Assembly (NCBI GenBank): GCA_015680685.1
Contig: MNCI01007684.1
Location: 751,459 to 815,458 of the forward strand
DNA: 64,000 nucleotides
Reading direction: 5' to 3'
Source: Gnetum montanum
Taxonomy: Eukaryota; Streptophyta; Gnetopsida; Gnetales; Gnetaceae
In this document: piece after piece, positions 35,442-46,759 of the stretch
How positions within the stretch are numbered: the stretch's first letter is position 1
How the letters are laid out: the number at the start of each line of letters is the position of its first letter
Notes under the pieces: model-generated
Seen by the model: only the letters and a program-made list of their open reading frames with translations
Databases searched by the model: none
What the model was told of the DNA's origin: nothing
Position numbers and translations under genes: made by a program

Positions 35442-38400
35442 TCACGCATTTCCCCTGCTGCCACTATCACCAGTGTCCTTCAACTCTAAATCCAGCCCCA
35501 AAGGGTCGTCCTCCAGTGGGCCATCGTTTCTGGGAATTATCCCTTCATGAAAGATTGCCTCTTCATGAGGCTCTCCTTCTAATGTTGGCTCCACAGGAAG
35601 ATGCTCTTCACCGTTGTGTTCCACCTCTGCTTCCACTCATTCCTCTCCTAGCCCCTCAGCTGGCGTACAGCCTCTACCTGCTTCTGGTACCTTAAATACA
35701 AATAACATAAAAATTAGAATAGGCAACACTATGTCGAAAAATGTTCTAGCTAAGCCATGCGTAAACTTACTCGGGACGGCCCGACTTCCGCAGCAAAAGG
35801 AAGCTTGTCCAAACCGGCCCACAAATGCTACATGATCTCATCCTCAGTCAGGTCTTGCCACACATCCTCGCCCGAAGCTGCTGCTACCTTCACCTTCCCT
35901 TTCTCCATGCTACTCCAAGAGGGAGGATCTGGGAAGAAAGTAGGGATTGAAGCTTGATTCCCAGGGAAGACCATTGTTCTCTCTGGAGATGCAGTTACGG
36001 TCACCTGTTCCTCAAACTTCTTGAAAGCTTCAGACGCTCCGATGGTGTCCACAAAGACCTCCAAGGATCGAGCTTTAACAGCGGAATCGCGGTAGCATTT
36101 TCTGTAGGCGGTGCTTTCCCTTTTGTATACGTGCTGGTGGTCCTTCTCCTTCTGCCCCCATTCCTGTACGCCCGCGCAATAGTCCCTCCAGTCTCGACTT
36201 TTCTGAGCAAGGAGCTCTATTTGCATCCTTTACTCTACTAACGCTCAACTGGTCTGTACATTGTTCTTGATCGCTGTCCAATAACGGGAGTGATCAATGA
36301 CAGCAGTACGCCAGTCTTCATCCCCTGTCACTCGAGCCTGTAGGAACTCATATCACGCCCTTAGGTCCTCGCCTTCTTTACTCAAAGATTCAACCCTCTG
36401 TTCTGACCGTTGCAGCTTCTTCCATAGGTCTTCATTGATATTCCTGCTTTTCCATACGGAGCGTGTCGAGTGTAACGCACATTTACGCATTTCTTCATAA
36501 ATGTGGCGTGGCACGACCGCCCCATCAGGTGGGGGCTCTGCTGTGTCCAGGTTAATGGGCTCCGCGGGATCCCATCGGAGGTGAGCTCCTGACAGAAAAC
36601 AAGCATCAAGACAGATGACATATTACCACCAAGACATTACGCAGTCATTTCGGTTAACTCACCAGTGCCAAGTTCGATGCGTTCCAGACGCCCGATCATG
36701 TCGCTAATAACGCCTTCCATGAAGGTAAACTTATCGGGGAAGTCTCTCCATGTTTCGTTAACAGCAACAGACATTGAGGCGTCTCCTTCCCCTATAGCGT
36801 AAATCAGGTTAGACATTACCTATTCACAGATTCTTGCAAAATACGCTAACGCGCTCATTACCTCTGCCGGTGACATTGGCAACGTTATCAACATCCTCTG
36901 TATTTCTTTCCATTTCACGCACCGGAGTCTGTACGCCTCCGGCTCCAGTAGCAGGGGCCTTCTCCCCAGTCTGTACGCGGCTCCCACACGCTGAAGCTTG
37001 CGCACGGCATGTACTAACAGCCGGGGCCTCTTCTTCCAAAATTGAGGCCCCCTCCCCAAGTTTTAGCACCATTGCCCCTATCTCAGGGGTCAATCGACCT
37101 ATCGTCTTTGCTGCTTACATCCCCATACGTTAGGATATAATTCTAGCTTATCTAAATGAACCATTGCGTATAGACTGTTTACACTTACCAGGCGGAGGCT
37201 TAGTCCGCTGCACCGTGAGCCCAACGGTGTGGCCTGCCTCGCCTCCAGGGGCCTCAGCCAGACGGAGCCTCTTCTGTCGAGCTGCAGGCTCCACGATTTC
37301 CTCCGCCAAGCGCTTCCCTCGCGAGGCATCGCCGGTGTAGGTAGGCATTATCCCGCCTACACTGTCGAGACCTCGCACTCGGGGTGCCGTCATGCCTTTG
37401 GTTGTCACAAACATCAACTCTCTGATCCCTTCCAGCGGATCCTGCCCACGGGTAGTGCTAAGGATGTTGGCAATCCAAGGTTTGGATAGTTGGTCTCAGT
37501 CTTGCTATACCCAGACCCCATTCCTTTGAACGACCAGATACTCAGCAAACCGCCGGAGGACGGCTATGAAAAAGACATGGTGCACGTTGAAGCGGGACTC
37601 AAGCTTCTCGCGAAGCTTGACCATTTCATTGCGCAACCCCTTGGCAAGATGGCTCCCCCAATCAAAACGGGCTCCCTCCTCCAACACCTCTCACATAATA
37701 CGCATCTGTTCTACTGAAAAGAACCTCACCTGTGAGAGCGTTTTGGGGAAGATCCGGGCCCAAAAAAGGGGATAAAGCGTCTTGGCGGTCCTCAACTCGA
37801 ATTGCTCACAAGGAAACCCCTTGGTCCCCTTAGGGATTCTTGCCCACTCCTGCAGAAGCTCCTCCACTTTGACGCTCCTCTTGGTCTTCACTTTTACTGG
37901 AAGGCCGCTGGAGGAAATGCCAAACAGGTCCGAGAAGGGCTGAGCATTGATATCAAAGTTTACACGCACGTTATGTACGCGCGTGCTGAAACGATCTGCC
38001 TTCTCACTAAAGGAGTTGACCAAGCCTATCATCTTGCTGGCAGGGACATCAGGGGTGGCAGCCAAAAATAGGTGCATTAGCCCTGCGGCCTGGATCTTTG
38101 TGACCACTGCAACTGGGGCCGCTGAGTGGCCGAGCCAACGCTGTGCCTCCTTGATGCCCCCGTAACGAAAGAGGACATCCCTCGCCTCGCGGCCGTAAAT
38201 TGTAAGGGTAATCTCTCGGGATTCCCTGACTGCAAGCCAAAAACGCAAGTCAGAAATGCAAGACAAAACAGAAACATTATCGCAGTGTTCATAACTCACA
38301 ACTACGCAAGCAACATTAAAACACGCGGCAACCTTACCGGGTCCAAACGGCAACGGGAATTGTGGGAGTTCCCTCTCCACGTCCTCGACGCTGAGGGGCG

Positions 38401-38485
38401 GATCCAGGGTCCAGTCCTCGTGTAGCCACCCGAGTTCCTGGCAATTCTTGAAAGACTGCTCATAACAGGTGTGATACTCACGCAT
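35442..38485 (-). pseudogene. Antisense gene inside element B (exons 3-8, unknown protein)
   Basis: Homologue of the gene at 21167-25642. Minus-strand exons: 38485-38338 (5' part missing), 38229-37189, 37110-36862, 36791-36663, 36588-35771, 35690-35442. Introns are short (70-110 bp) with clear GTAAGG/GTAAGT/GTGAGT donors and CAG/TAG/AAG acceptors. The intron phases equal those in A and the second exon listed is 1041 bp in both. Shared segments include KEAQRWL, PDVPASKMIGLVNSF, FSDLFGIS and WGQKEKDHQHVYKRE. Several TGA or TAG stops occur where Arg or Gln is expected. The 5' exons are lost at the Ns near 38610/38838. The function is unknown. Confidence 0.8.
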
Positions 38486-38837
38486 CTCGTGGCCGATTTG
38501 CCCGATGATACAGCTACAGGCAGTACGCCCTATGGCCTGGTTTACGGATCTGAGGCGGTTCTACCTCTCGAATTGCAAATTCCTTCTCTGAGAATGGTCC
38601 TCTCCACCNGCCTCAGATCCGTAAACCAGGCCATAGGGCGTACTGCCTGTAGCTGTATCATCGGGCAAATCGGCCACGAGATGCGTGAGTATCACACCTG
38701 TTATGAGCAGTCTTTCAAGAATTGCCAGGAACTCGGGTGGCTACACGAGGACTGGACCCTGGATCCGCCCCTCAGCGTCGAGGACGTGGAGAGGGAACTC
38801 CCACAATTCCCGTTGCCGTTTGGACCCGGTAAGGTNA
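38331..38837. repeat. Inverted duplication flanking a single N (probable assembly fault)
   Basis: About 226 bp at 38331-38556 are repeated in reverse complement at 38611-38837. Single Ns stand at 38610 and 38838. Such a structure, ending exactly at Ns, is typical of contigs joined in the wrong orientation. It lies where B's 5' antisense exons and most of pol should be. Confidence 0.8.
38500..38609 (+). pseudogene. pol: Integrase C-terminal fragment of element B
   Basis: The plus strand reads STPYGLVYGSEAVLPLELQI, the same segment as TPYSLVYGLEAILPLELQV in A's integrase. It is cut off on the right by the N at 38610 and on the left runs into the antisense gene's exon. It shows that B had a pol that is missing in this assembly or deleted. 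Confidence 0.7.
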
Positions 38838-38839
38838 TC

Positions 38840-39300
38840 AACAGCAGGTATGACAGTAAACGTCTGCTACAACGTAAAATTGGCACTGATCGTCCGCTAC
38901 GACGTAAAACTGGCATGCCTTGCACACGTCCGCCACGACGCTAAACTGGCAAGCTGCAACCATCCGCTATGACGTAAAACTGGCAATGTTGTACAGGTCT
39001 GCCAAGATGAAAAATTGGCATCTTTTGCACGCATCCGCCATGACGCTAAATTGGCACAGGTATGTAGTCGTCTGCTGAGACGTAAAACTAGCACAGCTTT
39101 GTCCCTAGGTCATGACATAAAACTGACCTCCACAGCATGGTCTGCTGAGACCATAAACCAGCCTTACCACCGTCCGCTACGACATAAAACTAGCGCTTCT
39201 CGGTCTGCCCGGACTTTAAACTGGGACCATGGTCTGCTGAGACTTAAAACCAGTAACGGTAGTCTTCCAAGACTTAAAACTGGGATGTACAGATCGACAC
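38840..39300 (+). repeat. Hairpin-tail repeat tract (i) of element B
   Basis: About 16 units of 25-30 bp such as CGTCCGCTACGACGTAAAAC and GTCTGCTGAGACTTAAAAC. Stems are GTC/GAC, GTCT/AGAC or GTCTT/AAGAC; the tail is constant (AAAACTGGC). The stem type matches A's tract after integrase (16680-17020), so this is the post-integrase tract. Confidence 0.85.
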
Positions 39301-40329
39301 CATGTTCAAGTAAGCGTGATCACTCTTGTATAGTTGCACAGCAGACGGTGGGATACTGAGACAGTCCCAGCATCGCCACCTCACCGGCATCCTTCTGATT
39401 CCTCGGATAAGCAAAGAGGCATCTTACTGATCCCTCGGAGATGCCGTCATCGCGCCCGCCGTAGTGGTGGTACCTCTGGGAGTTTAGCCTCGTCAGTCGG
39501 AGCCCCAACGAAATCCTCGATGGCAACGGCCCCGGGAATCTCCGCCAATCATTGCTATCGGACGTCGGCCTCGCAAATTCATCTGGCCGATTCCTGGTGC
39601 AGCCGGTTAGCTGCACTGCGTCTGATGCCTTTTTGGTGAAGATATGCAGAGCCGAATCATCAGGATTGGCAGCTCCGTCCACGTGCCCCGGCTCCTTCTG
39701 TATAGCTCATTTATCTGACATCAGACAGCGTTGGTTTCAAGAAATCTCGCCTTGCGTTCATAAGCAATGGTGTCCTCTATTTTCTTTGGTGGTTGCAGGT
39801 TGCTTACCTTGGAGGATCTCATCCAAAGGTGCGTACATCTGAGCAGCGAAGTACAACAGCGTGTTGAAATGGCTGCTCAGGCTTGCCCGACCACTTAGCT
39901 TTCCACATCTATACCTCATTTCTACCCTTAACTTTTGTTTCCATCTTCCCCACCACCCAGTTCCCATATGTAACATCTACATACGCAAGTATTCATTTTC
40001 CCCACTCACGCTAGCAGAGACACCGCAGAAAGTGATGCGCAAAGCTCCTTTTGCAAGCATTCCTGCTACAATTGTAACAGAGACATCTCAGATTGAAGCA
40101 CCACGCTCATCTGAAAGCATTCCTGTTGACATGAGTAAAGCATATTTTGCATCTTCCCTGAACCTGTTTCCAGTTACATCCCTTTATTTCCCATACCCGC
40201 CAGTTTTCCTCTTTCACGTGGACAGGGCACTGCTTGAGTAGCCACGGATGAGCGCTGTTCTTACTTCTGCCAATCCGGTGTTTCGCATTCTTTGTTGACG
40301 TTCTTCGGGTAAGCCCTCTAACCGTCAAC
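39301..40329 (+). other. 3' spacer of element B, no recognised gene
   Basis: About 1 kb, more GC-rich at 39340-39720. A minus-strand open stretch at 39682-39320 (120 codons) has no recognisable domain and no clear counterpart in A. I make no coding claim. Confidence 0.45.
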
Positions 40330-40342
40330 AAAGAGGGGCCAT
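40330..40342 (+). other. Polypurine tract of element B
   Basis: AAAGAGGGGCCAT directly before the 3' LTR, the same as in A. Confidence 0.85.
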
Positions 40343-41714
40343 TGAAACACTGTGAAAATTACGAGTCAGCCTCAGGCGAAGATTCGCAATACGAGCGAGA
40401 ACGCGCCTCAAATTTGTTCAAGGACAAGTTTACGCTCTATCACGCACGGTAGCGTAATGAGCGTAATAAGCTTTAAGATAGTTGAAGGCAGAACCTAGAG
40501 AAGCACAACAGGTTGGCACTTTTTCTTGCAGTACATGGATAACTTGTCTTTACGCTCGTTACGCGGCGGTGCGTACCATGGCGTATGTTGTTAAGTTGTA
40601 CATTACTTACGCTTCATTACGCGCAGCTGCGTAGTGAGCGTAACTTACATTGTTTACGCTTCATCACACGTAGCTGCGTAGTGAGTGTAAACCATGCATG
40701 ATTCATTACGCACGGTTGCGTAGCGAGCGTAAGTTGCGCACTATCCACGCTTCGTTACGCACAGTTGCGTAGTGAGCGTAAAACAATTTTGAGCTTATGG
40801 CTTACGCTCATACACGTAACACAACGTGGATGAGCATAATACAGCCTGAATGCAGCCTAAAGTACGCTCAGCATGTGTCTACTCTTCACATGCATAACAC
40901 GCAAACAAGCGTGTTGTGCGTAGTCACAGTCTGACTTAAAAGATCATGCCAGCAGGGCCCGCAATATCCGGAACTCACATCATCAGGGTTGCACCTTATC
41001 CACGAAGCGTCGCGGCCTATAAATACCCCAGTTGACAAAGATACAAGTGTGGGCAAAAATTCGGGTTAGCAAATTTCTGAGCACCAAAGCACTTAGCACT
41101 TTGGAACAGAGATACAAAGAACAGCGCTTTGGCAATCGTGGACATCATCATCTTACAGGCGAAGCAGAGTACAGTTCAAATTGAGTACCGGTGACAGGAG
41201 CAATCTTTCTGCTGAAAGGACTCTATCAATCAGAAACAATTGATCAGTAGACGTCAAAGCTTGGCCTGCCTTGCATCTCAGCTTTAGCCCACAAGGTAGA
41301 TCGGACTTCTATTTAGACCGTTTTTGCTTGTTGTTCTGTGCTTGTTTCACATCCTGTAAGCGGGGATTCCCCAGTGTAATTTCTCACACGAAATAAACAT
41401 TTATAAGTCAAAGTGCAGATCTTGAAGCGTCGAGCTTCTTATGTCAACCTCTTCTTATCGTGTTTAGCATTATCGCCATTGCAATCCAACTACATCGTTT
41501 CCCCTCGTTTTATCACTCTTCGAAACAGATCACTTTCTCTCCCCGTAATTCTCATCGTTTTACTGACCTGTAAGTCCCTGTCTGATCGACAAGACCGTTC
41601 AAGGCACCACGGATTTGTTTTTCCAGTGTAGCCCTCGCGCGGATCCATGGTTAAAACTGTGTACACCGGAATATCGGTCGGTATTTCTAGCTGCCGACGT
41701 TTTCTGTCGTTACA
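40343..41714 (+). repeat. 3' LTR of element B
   Basis: 1372 bp, matching 29315-30693 with scattered transitions and small deletions (one near 40697). TATA is at 41018-41025. It is followed by the target duplication GCACC at 41715-41719. Confidence 0.93.
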
Positions 41715-42688
41715 GCACCGGGGGCGACGCATTGTAGGCGAGGGGTTGTCGTTGTTGCGGTTGTAGCTATACTTGGGAAATGTTGGCTGGTGGAATCATA
41801 TGGGGTGGCATGTGGTGGTGAGAGGGTTGATGTGATGGCATACCCATTGCCATCCATTGAGCAGTCACATTTTGTGCAGAAACCCCCTGTTGGGTTACAG
41901 CGGTAGAAGGGGCCCCGTGCGTTTGGATGTGGGGAATGTAGTGGGCGGACATGGATGCTGGTATCACATGTGGCATCCCTATCACTCGAGGTGCGAAGGT
42001 TGCTCCCATGTTATCGTGCGGGGGTGGTCTTTGCGATGATGGGCCAGCTGCTGCAGCAGGGATGATAGCGAGAGGGAGCGTGCTGAATTGTGGGTCAGTT
42101 GGAGGAGGAACATGAGCAAATGAGGATGTTTTGGTAGAGGCATTTGTGCATGGGTGAGCCTGAGGGGCTGGAGGGGCATGACCTCCCCTACGCCTAGATG
42201 AAACATGGGGTTGACATGGTTTTGTGGACTGAGGGTATGATAGGAGTCTTCATGCTCAGATTGGGCAGCGAACTCGTCCTCCTCTTCCAGTTGGAAATCC
42301 ACTGTAGGCTGATCCAACGACTGGCTCCTTTGCAGGAGGAGTCATGTGACGAGCTCTGAGTACTGTTCTGGCATAGGGATTATATCGTATGGGGAAGGGA
42401 TGAACTCACATCCCCCCTGTAGAAGAGTTCATACTACCTCTTTCCCTCCATTTTCGCTCGATCTACTGCCAGACCAGCTTGTATCTTCACACATATGAAG
42501 TTATACTGGTCCTGGGTTATAATGTTAGTGGTTGGGTTCCTCCCTTGCAACCTTAAGGACCAGTGGGGCCCCGCTGTGGGTTGTGTTGCGGGCTGGTGGA
42601 CGGCCATGGTGCCGACAATGTCGGTGACTTGAGCGGTTGCGGCGGTGGTGTTTACGAGGTTCATGATGACTTGTTGAGGGTATGACAT
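41715..42688 (-). pseudogene. gag: Element A gag, N-terminal part
   Basis: Begins MSYPQQVIMNLVN at 42688 on the minus strand. It includes SLRLQG and YNFICVKIQAGLAVDRAK, which match B's gag start. A Glu-rich segment (FQLEEEDEFAAQSEHEDSYH near 42290) and a His/Pro-rich segment (41830-41770) follow. Frameshifts are present. The gene is cut at 41719 by element B and continues at 29309. Confidence 0.8.
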
Positions 42689-43346
42689 GGTGTAGAGGTG
42701 CGAAATTAGCGTACTTAGTATAGCGTAAACTTAGGTGATGACATGCAACGTATACACTTCAACATCCAGCATATAGCGTCAATGTAGACAACGTATAGGG
42801 ATGGAGCGTATAGGGTCAGCGTAGAGAAGTCTACAGCGTAAGGAGTGCAGCGTATACGCTAGACAGTGTATACAGTGTCAGGGTGCAGCGTAAAATAAGA
42901 TTACAGCGTATAAAGTGCAGTATAAACTATAAAGTAGCGTACACAAAGTCCACAACGTAAGGAGAGTAGCGTATATGCTGTGGAGTGTATACAGTGTCAA
43001 TGTGTAGCATACAGAGTGGTATAAATGAACAGTAGCGTGAACTAGTTTGCAGCGTAAAGAGAATAACGTAAACAGAATTGCAGAGAAAATGTGCAGCGTA
43101 GACAAAACCTACTGGTCTAAAAATGTGCAGCGTAAACTTTATCAGTTGTGTATGGCATAAGGTGCAGCGTGAAGTGTGTAGCGTATGTGTGGCAGTGTAG
43201 ACTCTGGGGTTTTTGTGGACAGATTCCACGTGGAGTTGACAGCGTAGATGCTGGAAAACTTGTAGAGAGTGAGTTTTGAACAAGGAAGCGTAAATGCTAA
43301 TCAGCATAGACGTTGGGGAGCATGCAGGTAAGGTTTTAGACGGAGG
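42689..43346 (-). other. Leader of element A, rich in GCGTA motifs
   Basis: About 660 bp between the primer site and the gag start. It has dozens of AGCGTAWAC / GCGTATACGC-like motifs (for example near 42850 and 42970) and no conserved ORF. It resembles the U3 clusters and the intron at 21298-22043. Confidence 0.6.
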
Positions 43347-43363
43347 CCCTCCTTCTAGCGCCA
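43347..43363 (-). other. Primer binding site of element A
   Basis: The minus strand reads TGGCGCTAGAAGGAGGG five bases after the 5' LTR. B has the same site with one transition. The tRNA is not identified. Confidence 0.65.
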
Positions 43364-43368
43364 ATTTC

Positions 43369-44876
43369 TGTACCGCCAGAAATCATCAGTCTCTGGCTGG
43401 AAGGAAACAAAGACCGTGGGATCGCAGGATGTGCACAGAAGGCCCTAGCTTCGCCTGAGGGCAAGCTGGAATGAACGAAGGTAGAGTACCTTGGGTGGTC
43501 CGCACGCGGATCAGACAAGGATTTCTCCAAATGTACAGCGAAGTTCTATACACTGGGTTATACATAAATGGTGTAACGGGCATGAATCAGAGTGTAAACA
43601 GTGTAAGCAACATAAACGATGTGAACAGAGTGCACCGCCGAAAATCGTCGGTCTCCAATTGGAAGGAAACAGAGACAGTGGGATTGCAAGATGAGCATAG
43701 AAGACCCTACCTTCACCTAAGGGCGAGCTAGAATGAATGAAGGTAGAGTACCTTGGGTGGTCCGCACGCGGATCAAACAAGGATTTCCCCGAACGTACAC
43801 CGAAGTGCTATACGCTGGGTTATACAAAAACGGCGTAACGAACGTGAATCAGAGTGTAAACGGCGTAAGCAGTGTAAACGATGTGAACAGAGCGTAGACG
43901 TAAACAAGCGTAAATAGAATACGTGCAAGAATTAATGCGGACTGTAAACAATTGTAGGAAGAAAATGTAACAATGGTATTACAGAATGAAAATACATGCA
44001 CCGGTCAAACGCAGTTGTGAGTGGAACACAAGACGGACGAAAGCTCGGTGGATGCAAGGATGATTGCGGCTGGTTCACACTGTAAACACAGCGTAGAGGC
44101 TGTATGCTCAGCGTACAAGGTTGTCCAGCGTAAAAGGTTTTGAGCTTTGATTCTCAGTTTCTCTGTTCTCTGGTGTGCTCTGGGAATTTGCCAACCTCCT
44201 GGATTTCATGGAAAATTGGGATTTTATACAGGTTTTGACGGTAGACTCAGGCTGGACAACACTTGGCGTGTTGATCGAGTGCAAGGGCGTAAAATTTACA
44301 AGTGTACAAAATGTTACATTTGCCTGGCGTATACGCTGTCTGCAGTGAGCGTAGACTGTGGGCGTATATGCTGGGCGTATACGCTAGGGGAGTTCAGTGT
44401 ATGCGAACTTGGGTGTAGATGTCATTGACACTGGTGTATACGCTGGGCGTATACGCTAATGGATGCTGGGCATATACGCTGACGTACTAGGCGTATATGC
44501 CCCAGCGTATACACTGATGTGCTGGGTGTATACGCCGGGCGTATACGCTGGTGGTTGCTGCCTTGTGTCAAATCTTGCTCTGTAGTGTTGTTTTCATGTC
44601 GTCTTTGGAGGTTTTATGTCAGGCGTATGCACCTATTGTTCCTGGTGAGCATACATGCGGGGTGTGTACGCTGGGCGTGTACGCTGGACGTCTACACTAG
44701 GCGTATACGCTGGGAATTTGAGCATATATGCTGGGAATGGATACTTAGTGAAAATCAAGCATCGGATCCCCGAAGTTGCCAAGTTGTGACACCAGATGTA
44801 GTTGTGGTCGCTTGTGGGTCCCAAGGACCTGCTTGGTGTTGGACAAGTACTAAGCTCCAAATTTTGTGGTGTTTCA
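43369..44876 (-). repeat. 5' LTR of element A with internal tandem duplication
   Basis: 1508 bp, longer than the 1235-bp 3' LTR. The first about 263 bp (43369-43631) duplicate the segment that follows (43632 to about 43890), including the GGAAGGAAACAGAGAC core. TATA on the minus strand is at 44228-44222. The U3 palindrome cluster is at about 44330-44720. Confidence 0.85.
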
Positions 44877-44989
44877 ATAAACATAAATGAAGACAACATC
44901 ATCCCAACACATGCAAGCATAACTCACCCGATGACGATGAACCCCTACTAGCCACTACAAGCTTAATAGAAATACAAGAGGTTGTTCAA
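44877..44989 (+). other. Element C leader, continued after A
   Basis: Starts with the ATAAA target duplication (44877-44881) and leads into the C gag. No separate feature is seen. Confidence 0.6.
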
Positions 44990-46759
44990 ATAGCCTACAG
45001 GCATTGTAAGGAAAGTTATCTACCCGTGCTTGATTTAAACAACTTTCCCAAGTTTTCAGGAGGCTATGATTCAGATCCACAATAACATTTACAAGCCTTC
45101 TACGATGCCTATACATGGAACAACATTGATAATGGGTGGCAAAAACATAAGCTCTTTCCTCTGACACTCATTGGCCAAGCAAAAGTATGGTATAGGTCTT
45201 TACAACCAAGATCAATTCGACGTTGGCTGACAATGGTAGAACTTTTCAACGAAAGATATCAAACCTATGCGAGAGTTTCACCCTTGAGGAGACAAATCCA
45301 AGAATGGAAAAAAGTGCAACATGAACCCTTAGACATGGCCTTAGAAAGATATTATGCACTATTAAACAACTACCTAAGCCATGGGTTCTCTAAGGAGAGG
45401 CTAATGTACCATATCATAAATGGGCTCCGTAATGAAACAAGGGAGACCCTAGGGATGTACACCCGAGGTCAACTATATGAGCTATGAATCCATTAATTCC
45501 AAGAGAGTATTAAGCGAATAGCGAAAGAAGAAGGAGAAATAGCCAAATGGGAGAATGTCGAAAGTTCTCAACAGGACCAAAATCTTAACTCAACAAGGGT
45601 CCATGATCATGAAGAGGAGAAATCAACTCACTTCAAGGAGGTGGAATCATCTTTGCCAATCCTACAATCACTAGATGAAATTAAGGCAAAGATTAATAAG
45701 ATGATGGAATGGGTACATAAAATATGTGCAGAATATGCCAACATTATTAGAGGACGAGCTATGCCAAATTGAGAAACAAGAGAGGACACCACGCGACAAT
45801 CAGAAAGAAGGGTTGAAGAGAATAAGGATAAGAACTCAACTATCGATCATATGTACCAATGTAATATTTGCTTTTACGATCATCTCAAAGGTCAATGTCC
45901 AATCTTGTCACATATACATGAGCATTGGGGAGGAATGTTACATCTAGAGTTCGTACAAAAATACTGTGTCCAACCATAGTGGCAAAAACCTCAGTCATGG
46001 GGGAGGCCACCGCCAACTGGACCATACCCTTCGTATGTCCCAGCACCAAATGCTTATTATGTTCAACACCCTATTTCTCCAACAAGATCAGCATTCTCTA
46101 CCTCACCTCATCATTATCATTCTTCCAAATACTATCCACCCATGTCCTCTCCAACAAGATCACCACCTCATGTGCCTTACACTTCTCCTCAACCTCAATA
46201 TTCTCATACTTCACTGCCTTCTACATCACCGCTAGCTATGCTAGAAGATTTTGCACCATAGCACCAACCCGCAAATGTTAGTTATGCTGCTACTATCAAG
46301 AGCAGTGGAGGTCCTTCACAACATCGAAGGCATCCCTTCTTTAGCTGTGACCGTTGAAAGGGACACCATAGTTCAAAAACCACTGCATCCACCAACTCAG
46401 CACATATCCAACACTGTGGTGCATCTTCCTCTTCAAAGCCAACGCCTCATGTTACCTTATCAAGGCCACCACTCAATACTCCAACAACCATGGGGCCCAA
46501 TGAATATTGCCACATGGGGAGACATGTTGATCCTTGCATACCATCTTACAGTCACAAGTACCATAGTGGGTCAACTTCTTATAAATTAACCACATCTTAT
46601 AACTTGCCCCACTATGTCAACTCTAATCAAGTGTGTGAACCCCAATGGGATAAGTATGATCGAGTCCTAATATTTCCAACATGCAAGGATCCTCATCTTC
46701 CATTTATTAATTCTAGCCATGCTAAACCATTTAGTTATGGGGGGTATCCTCCATTCTAA
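44990..46759 (+). pseudogene. gag: Element C gag (single frame, stops only)
   Basis: One reading frame from about 44990 to the TAA at 46757, interrupted only by stops. The gag core includes LDLNNFPKFSGGYDSDP, KVWYRSLQPRSI, WKKVQHEPLDMALERYYALL and LMYHIINGLRNETRETL. A short zinc-knuckle-like motif C-x2-C-x3-H-x4-C (CNICFYDHLKGQC) is at about 45860-45900. The C-terminus is rich in Pro/Ser/Tyr/His and ends GGYPPF. No protease or pol follows, so C would need another element for mobility. It is close to the gag of F. Confidence 0.8.

Larger units (their letters stand above)
29315..41714 (+). mobile_element. Element B: youngest Tat-like LTR retrotransposon, plus strand, inserted in A's gag
   Basis: The LTRs are 1379 bp (29315-30693) and 1372 bp (40343-41714) and very similar, so this is the most recent insertion of the nest. 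Sense order: LTR, primer site, gag-protease ORF (30941-34723), hairpin repeat tract, antisense gene (38485-35442), a short integrase fragment, repeat tract, spacer, polypurine tract, LTR. RT, RNase H and most of integrase are absent next to two Ns, probably an assembly loss. It shares LTR ends and gene order with A. Confidence 0.92.
14402..44876 (-). mobile_element. Element A: Tat-like Ty3/gypsy LTR retrotransposon, minus strand, inserted in C; hosts B
   Basis: Bounded by LTRs 14402-15636 (3') and 43369-44876 (5') and by the perfect duplication ATAAA. Minus-strand order: 5' LTR, primer site, GCGTA-rich leader, gag (split by element B at 41719/29310), protease, spacer with an antisense gene, RT, RNase H, second RNase H, integrase, repeat tract, polypurine tract, 3' LTR. 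Without B the element is about 18 kb. Its LTR ends (TGAAACAC on the minus strand) match those of B, so the two are one family. Confidence 0.9.

Noticed and set aside
39320-39682. Minus-strand 120-codon frame in B's 3' spacer as exon 1 of the antisense gene
   Set aside because: It lies beyond the post-integrase repeat tract, whereas exon 1 in A lies before RT, and it shows no similarity to A's exon 1.
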